A DNA stretch of 64,000 nt from Bradyrhizobium iriomotense (GTDB lineage: Bacteria > Pseudomonadota > Alphaproteobacteria > Rhizobiales > Xanthobacteraceae). Within the stretch, counting starts at the first letter, position 1, and every line of letters starts with the position of its first letter. A model generated the notes under the pieces. It worked only from the letters and a program-made list of their open reading frames with translations. It had not been told where the DNA came from and ran no database searches. Shown here piece after piece: positions 34,241 through 42,436 of the stretch. The stretch is taken from positions 1-64,000 of the forward strand of contig NZ_JAFCJZ010000032.1 in NCBI RefSeq assembly GCF_018130765.1. The letters run 5' to 3'. Made by a program: the position numbers and the translations under genes.

Positions 34241-35635
34241 TCAGAATCCTCTCGGCGCGGGCGCGGCGGCGACGCCCATCTGTTCCAGGGCGTAGGCGAC
34301 ACGCAGCGCGACGTCCTCGCGCCAGGGCGCGGCGATGATCTGCACGCCGATCGGCAGCGGCTCGAGCGGCACCGGCACCGCCACGACCGGCAAGCCGATG
34401 AAGGAGATCGGCTGGGTGTGGATGCCGATATTGGCGCGCACCGGCAATTCGACGCCGTCGAGATTGAAATTGACCTGGCCAAGTTTTGGCGCGGTGCAGG
34501 GCGTCGCGGGTGCGATCAGCACGTCGACCGACCTGAAGATCTCGGCGAGCTGGGCCCGATACCAGCGGCGGAATTTCTGCGCGCGGTCGACCAGCGCTGC
34601 CGGCACCATGGCGCCGGCGATCAGGCGGTCGCGCACGGCGGGATCGAAGTCGTTCGGACGCTGGCGCAGGCGATCGAGATGCAGCGAGGCGCCTTCGGTG
34701 GTGGTGATGACGTAGGCTGCCGCACGGGCGCGCGAGGCTTCGGGTACATCGATCACCTGCGTTGCGCCAAGCGCCTTGGCGACGCGGCCGACGGCTTCGA
34801 CAGCTTCCGGAAACACGTTCTTCTGGAAATGGCCGCCGGCAATCGCGACGCGCAAGCCCGATATGGACTCAGCCAACAGTGGCGTGACTGGCTCTAACCC
34901 ACGCGTCGTGCAGGCGCCGTCGTCCGCGTCCGGCCCCTGCATCACATCGTAGGCGAGCGCGAGATCGGTGACGGAACGCGCGAACGGCCCGAGATGATCG
35001 AGGCTCGCGACGAACGGGAACGAGCGCGCACGAGAGAGCCGGCCATAGGTCGGCTTCAGGCCAAAGATGCCGCAGAACGAGGACGGTACGCGGATCGAGC
35101 CGTTGGTGTCGGAGCCGAGCGCGATCGGCACCAGCGCGCCGCCGACGGCGCTGCCCGAACCACCCGACGAGCCGCCGCTCATCCGCGTGGTGTCATGCGG
35201 ATTGCGCGAGGGGCCGTCATGGACGTTCTCGCCGGTGAAGTCGTAGGCGTATTCGCCCATGTTGAGCGCGCCGACGAGGACGGCGCCGGCCGCCTCCATC
35301 CGCTCGATCAGCGTGGCGTCCCGCTTCGCGGGCGCGAGATCACGGTTGATCTTCGAGCCCGCGCGCGTGGCAAGGCCCGCGACGTCGAACAGGTTCTTCA
35401 CCGCAAAGGGCACGCCGGCGAGCGGGCCGACTTTCTTGCCCGCGGCAATGTCCACATCGATCGCGCGCGCTTTCGCGCGGGCGCGCTCGGCGGTGACGTC
35501 GGTGAAGGCATTGAGGATGGTGTCGTGCTGCTTGATGCGCGCGAGCGCAGCTTCCGTGGCAGCGAGCGCGGACAATTGGCCGCCGGCCACCGCTTTCGCG
35601 ATGTCGGCAGCATTCATCTCTGGCTTGGCGGTCAT
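34241..35635 (-). CDS. atzE: AtzE-type amidase (carboxybiuret hydrolase-like)
   Basis: A 464-residue amidase-signature enzyme with the catalytic triad K80 (GVPFAVKNLFD), S156 (MSGGSSGGS) and S180 (SDTNGSIRVP). Its closest functional relatives are AtzE, the 1-carboxybiuret hydrolase of cyanuric acid breakdown, and HpxY. Like the GatA-GatC pair they evolved from, these require a small partner, encoded here directly upstream (AtzG). The ATG at 35,635 is seven bases after the atzG stop. It would act in the cytosol on an N-carboxylated ureido compound. The true substrate in this organism is unknown since no ring-opening enzyme is present. Confidence 0.85.
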   Translation of the reverse strand: MTAKPEMNAADIAKAVAGGQLSALAATEAALARIKQHDTILNAFTDVTAERARAKARAIDVDIAAGKKVGPLAGVPFAVKNLFDVAGLATRAGSKINRDLAPAKRDATLIERMEAAGAVLVGALNMGEYAYDFTGENVHDGPSRNPHDTTRMSGGSSGGSGSAVGGALVPIALGSDTNGSIRVPSSFCGIFGLKPTYGRLSRARSFPFVASLDHLGPFARSVTDLALAYDVMQGPDADDGACTTRGLEPVTPLLAESISGLRVAIAGGHFQKNVFPEAVEAVGRVAKALGATQVIDVPEASRARAAAYVITTTEGASLHLDRLRQRPNDFDPAVRDRLIAGAMVPAALVDRAQKFRRWYRAQLAEIFRSVDVLIAPATPCTAPKLGQVNFNLDGVELPVRANIGIHTQPISFIGLPVVAVPVPLEPLPIGVQIIAAPWREDVALRVAYALEQMGVAAAPAPRGF

Positions 35636-35642
35636 GGCGGCG

Positions 35643-35825
35643 TCAGGCGGTGAAGATCGGCGCCGGCTCGGTCTCGTCCGGCAGCGCAAATTCATCGACG
35701 AGGCGGGCAAGCCGCAACGAGACTTCGAGGTTGGCGCGAACCGCCGGTCTCCAGGCGTCCTCGACCGGCAGCGCCAGCGCTTTCGATACGGCGTCGATGT
35801 AGTCGTCCAGTGGTTCGGCGGCCAT
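35643..35825 (-). CDS. atzG: AtzG-like small subunit (DUF4089)
   Basis: A 60-residue GatC-like protein (LDDYIDAVSKALALPVED, then VRANLEVSLRLARLVDEFAL). Proteins of this kind (AtzG, HpxX) wrap around the cognate amidase and are needed for its stability. It precedes atzE by seven bases and follows the ATPase gene after 28 bp. Its small size and conserved pattern of an N-terminal helical pair and an acidic C-terminal tail (LPDETEPAPIF) match the family. Confidence 0.85.
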   Translation of the reverse strand: MAAEPLDDYIDAVSKALALPVEDAWRPAVRANLEVSLRLARLVDEFALPDETEPAPIFTA

Positions 35826-35853
35826 TACTCTCTCAAACTGTCCGTCGGGCTCA

Positions 35854-37599
35854 TCAGTGCACCGGCAACGGCGGATGCGGGATCGCCGTCAGCAGCTCCT
35901 TGGTGTAGTCGTCCTTGGGATCGCTGAGGACCTGCTCGGAAGAGCCTTCCTCGACGATTCGACCGGTCCGCATGACAATGACACGATCGCACAACAAGCG
36001 CACTACATTCAAATCATGCGAGACGAACAGATAGCTCATACCTAGCCGCGCCTTGAGATCCTGCAGCAGGTTGAGGACCACTGCCTGGACCGAGACATCC
36101 AGCGCGGCCGTCGGCTCGTCCAGGATGACGAGTTTTGGATGCAGGGTGATGGCCCGGGCGATGCCGACGCGGGCCTTCTGGCCGCCGGACAATTGGTGCG
36201 GGAAGCGGTCGAGCAGGTTGTGCGGCAGACCGACCATGGTGGCCAGTTCCTCGCAGCGGGCGCGGAGCGCGCCACGTCCCCTGATGTCGCCCAGTTGCAT
36301 GATCGGGTCGGCGATGGCGCGCGCAGCGGTGAAGCGCGGGTTGAGGCTGTCGGTCGGATCCTGGAACACCATCTGGATGCGGCTGCGCTGCGGCAGCCGG
36401 GCAAAGGCGGCAGGTGCGATGCCGCCGATGTCCTCGCCGTCGAACTGGATCAGGCCGGAGGTCTGGTCAAGGAGCCGCATCACCATCATCGACGTGGTCG
36501 ATTTGCCGCAGCCGGATTCGCCGACGAGGCCGACGCTCTCGCCATGGCCGATCGCAAAGCTGATGCCGTCGACCGCGCGGAACACGTCCGGCTCGACCGG
36601 CGGCTTGCGGCCGAACAGCTTTCCGAGCGTGGCCGTGGCGCCCTGGCGGGGATATTCCTTGACGAGCTTTTCGATAAGGAGGAGGGGCGTCTCGCTCTTC
36701 GCGCCATCTTGCGAGGCGTGATGGATGGCCGGCTCGGGCCCGGCCATGACGGATGCGGACGGAGACGCGCCCTCCTCTTCCGGCAGCAGATCCCGCAAGG
36801 ACACCCCGAGCCGCGGCGTCGCGCGCATCAGCTTCTTGGTGTAGGGGTGCTGCGGGTTGGCGAAGATGTCGGCGGCCTTGGCGGTCTCGACCACGCGGCC
36901 CTTCTCCATCACAACGACGCGGTCGCAATAGGCGGCGGCAAGGCCGAGATCGTGGGTGATGAGGATGGTCGACATCGCCCGGCGTTTTGTCAGCTCGACG
37001 ATCAGGTCCATCACCGCCTTCTGCGTGGTGACGTCGAGGCCAGTCGTCGGCTCGTCCGCGATCAGGAGCTGCGGATTGCAGGCGAGCGCGAGCGCGATGA
37101 CGACGCGCTGGCACATACCGCCGGAGAGTTCGAACGGATAGGCATGATAGCGTTCGCGCGGGCGGGCGATCTTGACCTGCTCCAGCGCCTCGATCGCCTT
37201 CTCGCCGTGATCGGCGACCTGGGCCTGCTGCACATGGGTGCGCAGCACGTCCTCGATCTGGTCGCCGACTTTCCGGATCGGGTTCAGCGCCGCGCGCGGG
37301 TTCTGGAAGATCATCGAGACTTCGCGGCCGCGCAGGTCGCGCATCTGGTCTTCGGTCGCCGCCTTCACGTCGATGCCGGAGAACATCACCGAGCCTTCGG
37401 CGATCTTGCCGGCGCGGTCGAGGATGCGCATCACCGCGTAGGACGTCACCGACTTGCCGGAGCCGGACTCGCCGACGATGGCGAGCGTCTCGCCCTTGGC
37501 GACGGAGATGTTGACGTGCTGGACCGCCTTCACGATGCCGCGGCGGGTGGTGAATTCGACCGTGAGGTCCTGGACGTCGAGCAGGGGCTGGGCGGTCAT
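35854..37599 (-). CDS. Peptide/nickel-type ABC transporter ATPase, DppDF fusion
   Basis: A 581-residue protein with two complete ATPase domains joined, equivalent to DppD plus DppF. The N-terminal half has Walker A GESGSGKS and signature LSGGMCQR; the C-terminal half has GESGCGKS and LSGGQKAR. Each has a Walker B with LLIADEPTTGLD or VILDEPTAALD. Both halves carry the oligopeptide-family C-terminal extension. The ATG at 37,599 is chosen over a start 14 codons upstream. It energises the permeases encoded just upstream; the operon context says the cargo is a nitrogenous compound, not necessarily a peptide. Confidence 0.9.
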   Translation of the reverse strand: MTAQPLLDVQDLTVEFTTRRGIVKAVQHVNISVAKGETLAIVGESGSGKSVTSYAVMRILDRAGKIAEGSVMFSGIDVKAATEDQMRDLRGREVSMIFQNPRAALNPIRKVGDQIEDVLRTHVQQAQVADHGEKAIEALEQVKIARPRERYHAYPFELSGGMCQRVVIALALACNPQLLIADEPTTGLDVTTQKAVMDLIVELTKRRAMSTILITHDLGLAAAYCDRVVVMEKGRVVETAKAADIFANPQHPYTKKLMRATPRLGVSLRDLLPEEEGASPSASVMAGPEPAIHHASQDGAKSETPLLLIEKLVKEYPRQGATATLGKLFGRKPPVEPDVFRAVDGISFAIGHGESVGLVGESGCGKSTTSMMVMRLLDQTSGLIQFDGEDIGGIAPAAFARLPQRSRIQMVFQDPTDSLNPRFTAARAIADPIMQLGDIRGRGALRARCEELATMVGLPHNLLDRFPHQLSGGQKARVGIARAITLHPKLVILDEPTAALDVSVQAVVLNLLQDLKARLGMSYLFVSHDLNVVRLLCDRVIVMRTGRIVEEGSSEQVLSDPKDDYTKELLTAIPHPPLPVH

Positions 37600-37712
37600 G
37601 GGTGCCTGCCAATCAAAAAGGTCGAAAACAACCCCATGCACAGTAGAACGAGATTGATTTCATTGGTGAATTTTTGATGAGGATTCGCGTGTGAGGGAGG
37701 CACCGGCCTCGC

Positions 37713-37819
37713 GCTCCCTCCCCCCTTGCGGGGGAGGGTTGGGGAGAGGGGTGGCTCCGGGAGAGGTCGGAGTTCGTGGCTACCCCCCTCCCTGCCCCTC
37801 CCCCGCAAGGGGGGAGGGA
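37713..37819. repeat. Palindromic intergenic repeat, family B, inside operon
   Basis: Inverted repeat with outer arms CTCCCTCCCCCCTTGCGGGG and CCCCGCAAGGGGGGAGGGA and inner GGGGAGAGGGGTGGC/GCTACCCCCCTCCCTGCCCC. It separates the DppC and DppDF genes within the operon (286-bp gap). Confidence 0.8.
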
Positions 37820-37885
37820 ATGAGAGAACAGTGCCCACCTCACATGCGTGCTTCGCGCTCCTCTTGCCGCGCCGGAGATCAGCCA

Positions 37886-38785
37886 TCACGTCCTCCGCTG
37901 GGGGTCGACGATGTCGCGCAGGCCGTCGCCGAGGAGGTTGAAGCAGAACACGGCGATCATCAGGGCGAGGCCGGGGAACAGCGCGATCCACCATTCGCCC
38001 GACACCATGAAGCCCGCGCCTTCCGCGACCATGATGCCCCATTCCGCGGTCGGCGGACGGACGCCGAGGCCGATGAAGGACAGGCCCGCGGCATTGAGGA
38101 TGGCGTAGCCCATGGTCAGCGACATCTGCACGATCATGATCGGCATGATGTTGGGCAGGATGTGCACCAGCAGGATGCGGAACTCGCCGTTGCCGGAGAG
38201 ACGCGCGGCCTGCACGAAGCCGGCGTTGCGGCGGACATTGGCTTCGGCGCGCGCGACGCGGGCATAGAGCGGGAAGTTCACGATCGCGGTGGCGAGGATG
38301 ATGTTCTGCACGGTGTTGCCGAGGGCTGCGACGATGCCCATGGCGAGCACGAACAGCGGAAAGGCCATGATGGTGTCGGCGATGCGGCCGACGATGCGAT
38401 CGGTCCAGCCGCCGAAATAACCGGCCGCGATGCCGGCGAGGCCGCCCATCAGGAACACGAGCACGACGGAGGCGACCGCGATAAAGGTGTCGAGCCGCGT
38501 CGCCACCACGACGCGGCTGAAGATGTCGCGGCCAAGTTGGTCAGTGCCGAACCAGTGCGCGGCCGAGGGCGGCTTCAGTGCCGCGGCGGTGTCGGAGGCG
38601 AGCGGATCATACGGCACCACATAGGGACCGAAGATCGCCGCGATCAGAATCACGATCAGCAGCGCGAAGGCGAAGCCGGTGACCTTGTTCTCGCTGAGAA
38701 CGTAGCGGGTCTGTTCGAGGATAGCGGTGAGTCCCGACGTTCGCGCGGGGCCGACAGGTTCAACAGCAGGCGCAACGGAGCTCAT
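37886..38785 (-). CDS. Peptide/nickel-type ABC permease (DppC)
   Basis: A 299-residue permease with one N-terminal membrane helix (GFAFALLIVILIAAIFGPYV), the family's HWFGTDQLGRDIFSRV loop and five further helices. The ATPase-contact motif is in EANVRRNAGFVQAARLSGNG. The ATG at 38,785 is decided by family length. Pairs with the DppB-type permease upstream. Confidence 0.9.
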   Translation of the reverse strand: MSSVAPAVEPVGPARTSGLTAILEQTRYVLSENKVTGFAFALLIVILIAAIFGPYVVPYDPLASDTAAALKPPSAAHWFGTDQLGRDIFSRVVVATRLDTFIAVASVVLVFLMGGLAGIAAGYFGGWTDRIVGRIADTIMAFPLFVLAMGIVAALGNTVQNIILATAIVNFPLYARVARAEANVRRNAGFVQAARLSGNGEFRILLVHILPNIMPIMIVQMSLTMGYAILNAAGLSFIGLGVRPPTAEWGIMVAEGAGFMVSGEWWIALFPGLALMIAVFCFNLLGDGLRDIVDPQRRT

Positions 38786-38836
38786 GGGACCACCCGGATG
38801 TTGTTTGACCGAACCTGCAAGCCGCCGGGGTGCCTT

Positions 38837-38955
38837 ACCTCTCCCGCTTGCGGGGGAGGTCGGCGCAACGCGCCGGGTGGGGGCTCTCTCCGCATCGGGA
38901 CTCTCGCCCGCGGAGATACCCCCTCCCCAACCCTCCCCCGCAAGCGGGAGAGGGG
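38837..38955. repeat. Palindromic intergenic repeat, family B, inside operon
   Basis: Inverted repeat with outer arms CCTCTCCCGCTTGCGGGGGA and CCCGCAAGCGGGAGAGG and inner GTGGGGGCTCTCTCCGC/GCGGAGATACCCCCTCCCC, lying in the 215-bp gap between the two permease genes. Confidence 0.8.
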
Positions 38956-39000
38956 GCGCACCTTCATCGGAGTTTGCATCGGACGAAACCTCATGATGGT

Positions 39001-40014
39001 TCAGCCCTCCAACCTGACGCGCGGATCGATCACGCCATAGAGGATGTCGATCACGAGATTGAGCAGCACGTACATGACCGCCATGGTCAGCACGAAACCC
39101 TGCACCGGTGCGAAGTCCGACGAGATCAGCGCTTCCACCGCGTAGGAGCCGATGCCGGGCCAGGCGAACACCTTTTCGACCAGCACGTTGGCGCCCAGCA
39201 GGAACGAGAACACCATGCTGAGCGTGGTGATGACGGGCAGCATCGCGTTGCGGAAGGCGTAGGTGACGATGACGGTCGCCGGCGACAGGCCGCTGGCGCG
39301 CGCGGTGCGGACGAATTCGGAGGCGAGCACCGCCAGCATCGAGGCACGCGTCATGCGCGCAATCGGGGCCAGCGAGAAGATCGCGAGCGTCGTCGCCGGC
39401 AGGATGAGCTGGCTCAGCGCCGAGCGGAACGCCTCGAGATCGCGCGCGATCAGCGTGTCGATCAGATAGAAGCCCGTCACCGTCGGCGGCGCGCTGTAAA
39501 ACACGTCGAGGCGGCCGAGCGGCGCCGGCGACCAGCCGAGCCGGAAGTAGAAGACATAGACCAGCACGAGACCGGTGAAGAACACCGGCAGCGATACGCC
39601 GGCTGTTGTTGTCACGCGGCATAAATGGTCGACCCATGACCCTGGTCGCGTTGCAGCCAGCACGCCGAGCGGAATGGCGATTACGATGGAGACGATGAGG
39701 CCGAGCAGCGTGAGCTCGGCGGACGCTGGCAGACGGTTGCGGATTTCCGCGGCGACCGGCTGGCCCGTCGTGAGCGAGTTGCCGAAATCGCCGTGCGCGA
39801 GATCGTTGGTGTAACGGAAGAACTGCTCGATCAGCGGCCTGTCGAGACCGAGTTTTTTCCGGATCTGCTCGACGGCTTCCTTCGTTGCGGCGGGACCGGC
39901 GAAGTAGGCGGCGGGATCACCGGGCAGCGCGCGCGTCAGCAGGAAGGTGACGATGACGACGCCGACCAGCGAAGGAATCGCAAACATCAGGCGCTTGCCG
40001 ATCATAGTCAGCAT
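39001..40014 (-). CDS. Peptide/nickel-type ABC permease (DppB)
   Basis: A 337-residue six-helix permease with the DppB hallmarks: MIGKRLMFAIPSLVGVVIVT at the N-terminus, LPGDPAAYFAG, FFRYTNDLAHGDFGNSL and the C-terminal RVRLEG. GAGGAA precedes the ATG at 40,014. It forms the transmembrane channel with DppC. Confidence 0.9.
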   Translation of the reverse strand: MLTMIGKRLMFAIPSLVGVVIVTFLLTRALPGDPAAYFAGPAATKEAVEQIRKKLGLDRPLIEQFFRYTNDLAHGDFGNSLTTGQPVAAEIRNRLPASAELTLLGLIVSIVIAIPLGVLAATRPGSWVDHLCRVTTTAGVSLPVFFTGLVLVYVFYFRLGWSPAPLGRLDVFYSAPPTVTGFYLIDTLIARDLEAFRSALSQLILPATTLAIFSLAPIARMTRASMLAVLASEFVRTARASGLSPATVIVTYAFRNAMLPVITTLSMVFSFLLGANVLVEKVFAWPGIGSYAVEALISSDFAPVQGFVLTMAVMYVLLNLVIDILYGVIDPRVRLEG

Positions 40015-40069
40015 GATGGGTTCCTCGTGCGCGTGTTGGGCACGCTGCCAGCCGCGAGCGTTGCTGCGT

Positions 40070-40170
40070 TCCCTCCCCCCTTGCGGGGGAGGGCTAGGGA
40101 GAGGGGTGGCCGCGGGAGAGGTCTGAGTTCGTGGCTACCCCTCTCCCCAACCCTCCCCCGCAAGGCAGGG
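40070..40170. repeat. Palindromic intergenic repeat, family B, inside operon
   Basis: Inverted repeat with outer arms CCCTCCCCCCTTGCGGGGGA and CCCTCCCCCGCAAGG, a close copy of the one at 37,713. The right arm is truncated and joined to a short spacer before the next element. Confidence 0.75.
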
Positions 40171-40215
40171 CTATCGCATATGGATTTCACGAAGATTGTC
40201 CGCGGGCTTGCTCCG

Positions 40216-40430
40216 CCTCTCCCGCTTGCGGGAGAGGCCGCCGCGCTCGCAGAGCGCGGCGGGTGAGGGCTCTCGCCGCGCAGAGACGTCCTCCACAATC
40301 CTCGACAATCCCAACGCGGAGACACCCCCACCCCAGCCCTCCCCCGCAAGCGGGAGAGGGAGCCCAGCGCCGATGCCGCAGCACCGTGCACGCCATATGC
40401 GATTGCCCTGCCCCGCAAGGGGGGAGGGAG
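40216..40430. repeat. Composite palindromic repeat, family B, inside operon
   Basis: A ~215-bp element with CCTCTCCCGCTTGCGGGAGA at one end. A chimeric right end contains the extra segment around GCCGATGCCGCAGCACCGTG and CCATATGCGATTGCCCTGCC. The same extra segment recurs near 56,150-56,190, so the two copies share an insertion history. It separates the binding-protein and DppB genes. Confidence 0.75.
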
Positions 40431-40505
40431 CCTGAAGAGCGTGCTCACCTCACTCGACCAAGAGACATCGAGAGACGCGGACATATCGCTCGCGCCAATC
40501 ATGAC

Positions 40506-42128
40506 TCACCCCTTCGCCATCGCGCGATAGTCGAGCCTCCGGTGGAACCAGTACTGATACCCGCTGATGTTCTTCTGCATCGCGACGTTGACGAAGGGCT
40601 GGTACAGCGGGATGCGCGGGACGTCGGCGAAGGCGAGATCGACGAAACCCTTCACAGCCTTGTCGTAGGTCGCGGTGTCGCCGGTGGCGGCGGCGGTGCG
40701 CGCGCCGTCGATGAACTTGTCCATCTCCGTCGACTTGTAGCTCATGGTGTTGAAGACGGAATTGTTGCCGTGATAGCACCAGTAGAAGAAGTACTCGGGG
40801 TAATCGAGCCAGCCCGAGAACACGTTGGTGAAGAGCGGCATCTCCTTCTTGTTCAATTCGGTGCGCCAGTTGGCGCCGGGCACCTTGTTGATGGTGGTCT
40901 TGATGCCGAGCTGGGCGAGGCTCTCCTGCACCAGCACGCAAAGCGGCTCGTTGACGCCGGCGAAGTTGAGATCGAACGAGATCGTGGTCTCGAAGCCGTT
41001 GGCGTAGCCGGCCTCGGTCAGCAGCGCCTTCGCCTTCTCCATGTCGGTGTTGTATTTGTGCGGCTGCGGCCAGGCGACTTCGGTGGCCTTGTCCGCAGGT
41101 GCGCCGAACATGGGATTGCCAAGGCCGAACAGCACGGCATCCATGATCTTCTGATACGGCAGCGCATAGGCGATGGCCTGCCGCACCTTGACGTTATCGA
41201 ACGGCGGCTTGGTGACATTCATGCCGATATACTGGATGCCGTTGGAGAACGGCAGCGACACCACGTTGAGCTTGCCGCTCGCCTTCATCTCCTGGAAGTC
41301 CTTGAACGGCAGCTCGTAGGAGATGTCGGCGTCACCGCGCTCCAGCAGCGCGCGGCGGTTGCCGGCCTGCGGCACCATGCGCCAGATCACGCGCTTGATC
41401 TTCGGCAAGGGACCGCCGACCCAATCCTCGTTGCGCTCCATGATCACTTCGGTGCCGGCGGTCCACTTCGTCACCTTGTAGGCGCCGGAGCCGGCGGTCT
41501 GCTGCTTGGTGAACTCGAGGCCCCAGGGATCCTTCTCGCTGGCGTTCTTCTTCACCAGCTCGGAGTTGACGATGCAGGGCACGATGACGGCGAGGTCGGG
41601 AATCGTCAGGCGATCCTTCTTGGCGAAGTCGACGCGCACGGTGGCATCGTCGACCACCACGAACTGCTCGGGTTTCGTGAGCGAGCCCGCGCTCATCTGG
41701 AAGGTCGGGAAGCCGCCGACGCTGACGGCGCGGTCGAGCGACCATTTCACGTCTTTCGCCGTGACCGGCGCGCCGTCGTGGAATTTGGCGTTCTTCTTCA
41801 GCTTGAAGGTGACCGACATGTCGTCGATCTTGAAATCGTCGGCGAGCTCGCCCTTGAACTTGTCGCGGTCGTAATAGGGCACGCCGCCGGGGCCGCTCTT
41901 CATCTCGTGGCTGATCAGCCGGTCGTAGCAATTCCAGGACACCTCATAGCCGGGCACGTTGGTGCCGACGCCGTGGATGTCGAGATTGTTGGGGCCACCT
42001 TCCGAGACGATCAGCAGCGTCTCCGAGCGCGCATCGGCCCTGGCGGAGGAGATCACGGACGGCATGGCCGGAAGCGCCGCGCCAGCGGCCAATCCGGAAA
42101 CGGACTTGAGGAAATCGCGGCGCTTCAT
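40506..42128 (-). CDS. Peptide/nickel-type ABC binding protein, Tat-exported
   Basis: A 540-residue periplasmic solute-binding protein of the DppA/OppA (SBP_bac_5) family. The N-terminus MKRRDFLKSVSGLAAGAALP is a clear twin-arginine signal, so it is probably exported folded. Family markers include VSWNCYDRLISHE, FHDGAPVTAKDVKWSLDRAV and YIGMNVTKPPFDN. It is the first gene of the operon, 42 bp downstream of a sigma-54 promoter. In this context it should bind the compound broken down by AtzG/AtzE/AtzH/AtzF; the family is broad enough for non-peptide ligands. Confidence 0.9.
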   Translation of the reverse strand: MKRRDFLKSVSGLAAGAALPAMPSVISSARADARSETLLIVSEGGPNNLDIHGVGTNVPGYEVSWNCYDRLISHEMKSGPGGVPYYDRDKFKGELADDFKIDDMSVTFKLKKNAKFHDGAPVTAKDVKWSLDRAVSVGGFPTFQMSAGSLTKPEQFVVVDDATVRVDFAKKDRLTIPDLAVIVPCIVNSELVKKNASEKDPWGLEFTKQQTAGSGAYKVTKWTAGTEVIMERNEDWVGGPLPKIKRVIWRMVPQAGNRRALLERGDADISYELPFKDFQEMKASGKLNVVSLPFSNGIQYIGMNVTKPPFDNVKVRQAIAYALPYQKIMDAVLFGLGNPMFGAPADKATEVAWPQPHKYNTDMEKAKALLTEAGYANGFETTISFDLNFAGVNEPLCVLVQESLAQLGIKTTINKVPGANWRTELNKKEMPLFTNVFSGWLDYPEYFFYWCYHGNNSVFNTMSYKSTEMDKFIDGARTAAATGDTATYDKAVKGFVDLAFADVPRIPLYQPFVNVAMQKNISGYQYWFHRRLDYRAMAKG

Positions 42129-42169
42129 GAAATCGCTCCAACACAAAAGTTTCTGGTTGGAACTGGATT

Positions 42170-42185
42170 CGCAAGGTTCGTGCCA
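42170..42185 (-). promoter_or_regulatory. Sigma-54 promoter of the transporter-AtzGEH operon
   Basis: Read on the minus strand, TGGCACGAACCTTGCG fits the RpoN consensus TGGCACG-N4-TTGC exactly in the invariant GG and GC and in most flanking bases. The expected start is near 42,159, about 30 bases before the binding-protein ATG. It is an almost perfect -24/-12 element. Confidence 0.8.
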
Positions 42186-42360
42186 AGGCTTAAGGGGTGT
42201 TTGCGACTAGGCTAAGTGACTGAAATATATACAGAAATATGATCATTGGGGCACGCGACCTTCACGCCCAAGCGATGCTATTGCATACAAAGATCGTCAT
42301 TTGCACATAAAATAGACTGCTGCTGTCGCCGGCTCATTTGGTGAGCGCACCCTCTCCCCC

Positions 42361-42419
42361 GGCGTCGTCCTGGCGAAAGCTAGGAATCGCTTCGCTGCGC
42401 TTGTCCAGGACGACGGCGG
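42361..42419. repeat. Short palindromic repeat, family C
   Basis: GGCGTCGTCCTGGCGAAAGC and GCTTGTCCAGGACGACG arms around an AATCGCTTCGCTGCG centre. Lies past the 3' end of the phosphotransferase gene, which ends at 42,437. The remainder of 42,186-42,360 is AT-rich and shows no gene. Confidence 0.7.
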
Positions 42420-42436
42420 AGGTTGAGCGCGGGCGA

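Noticed and set aside
34995..35653. Antisense frame over atzE
   Set aside because: Arg- and Asp-rich shadow of the amidase; no start signals.
40131..42215. 694-codon frame antisense to the Tat binding protein
   Set aside because: It is a mirror of the real gene on the other strand, with no family features, and starts inside repeats.
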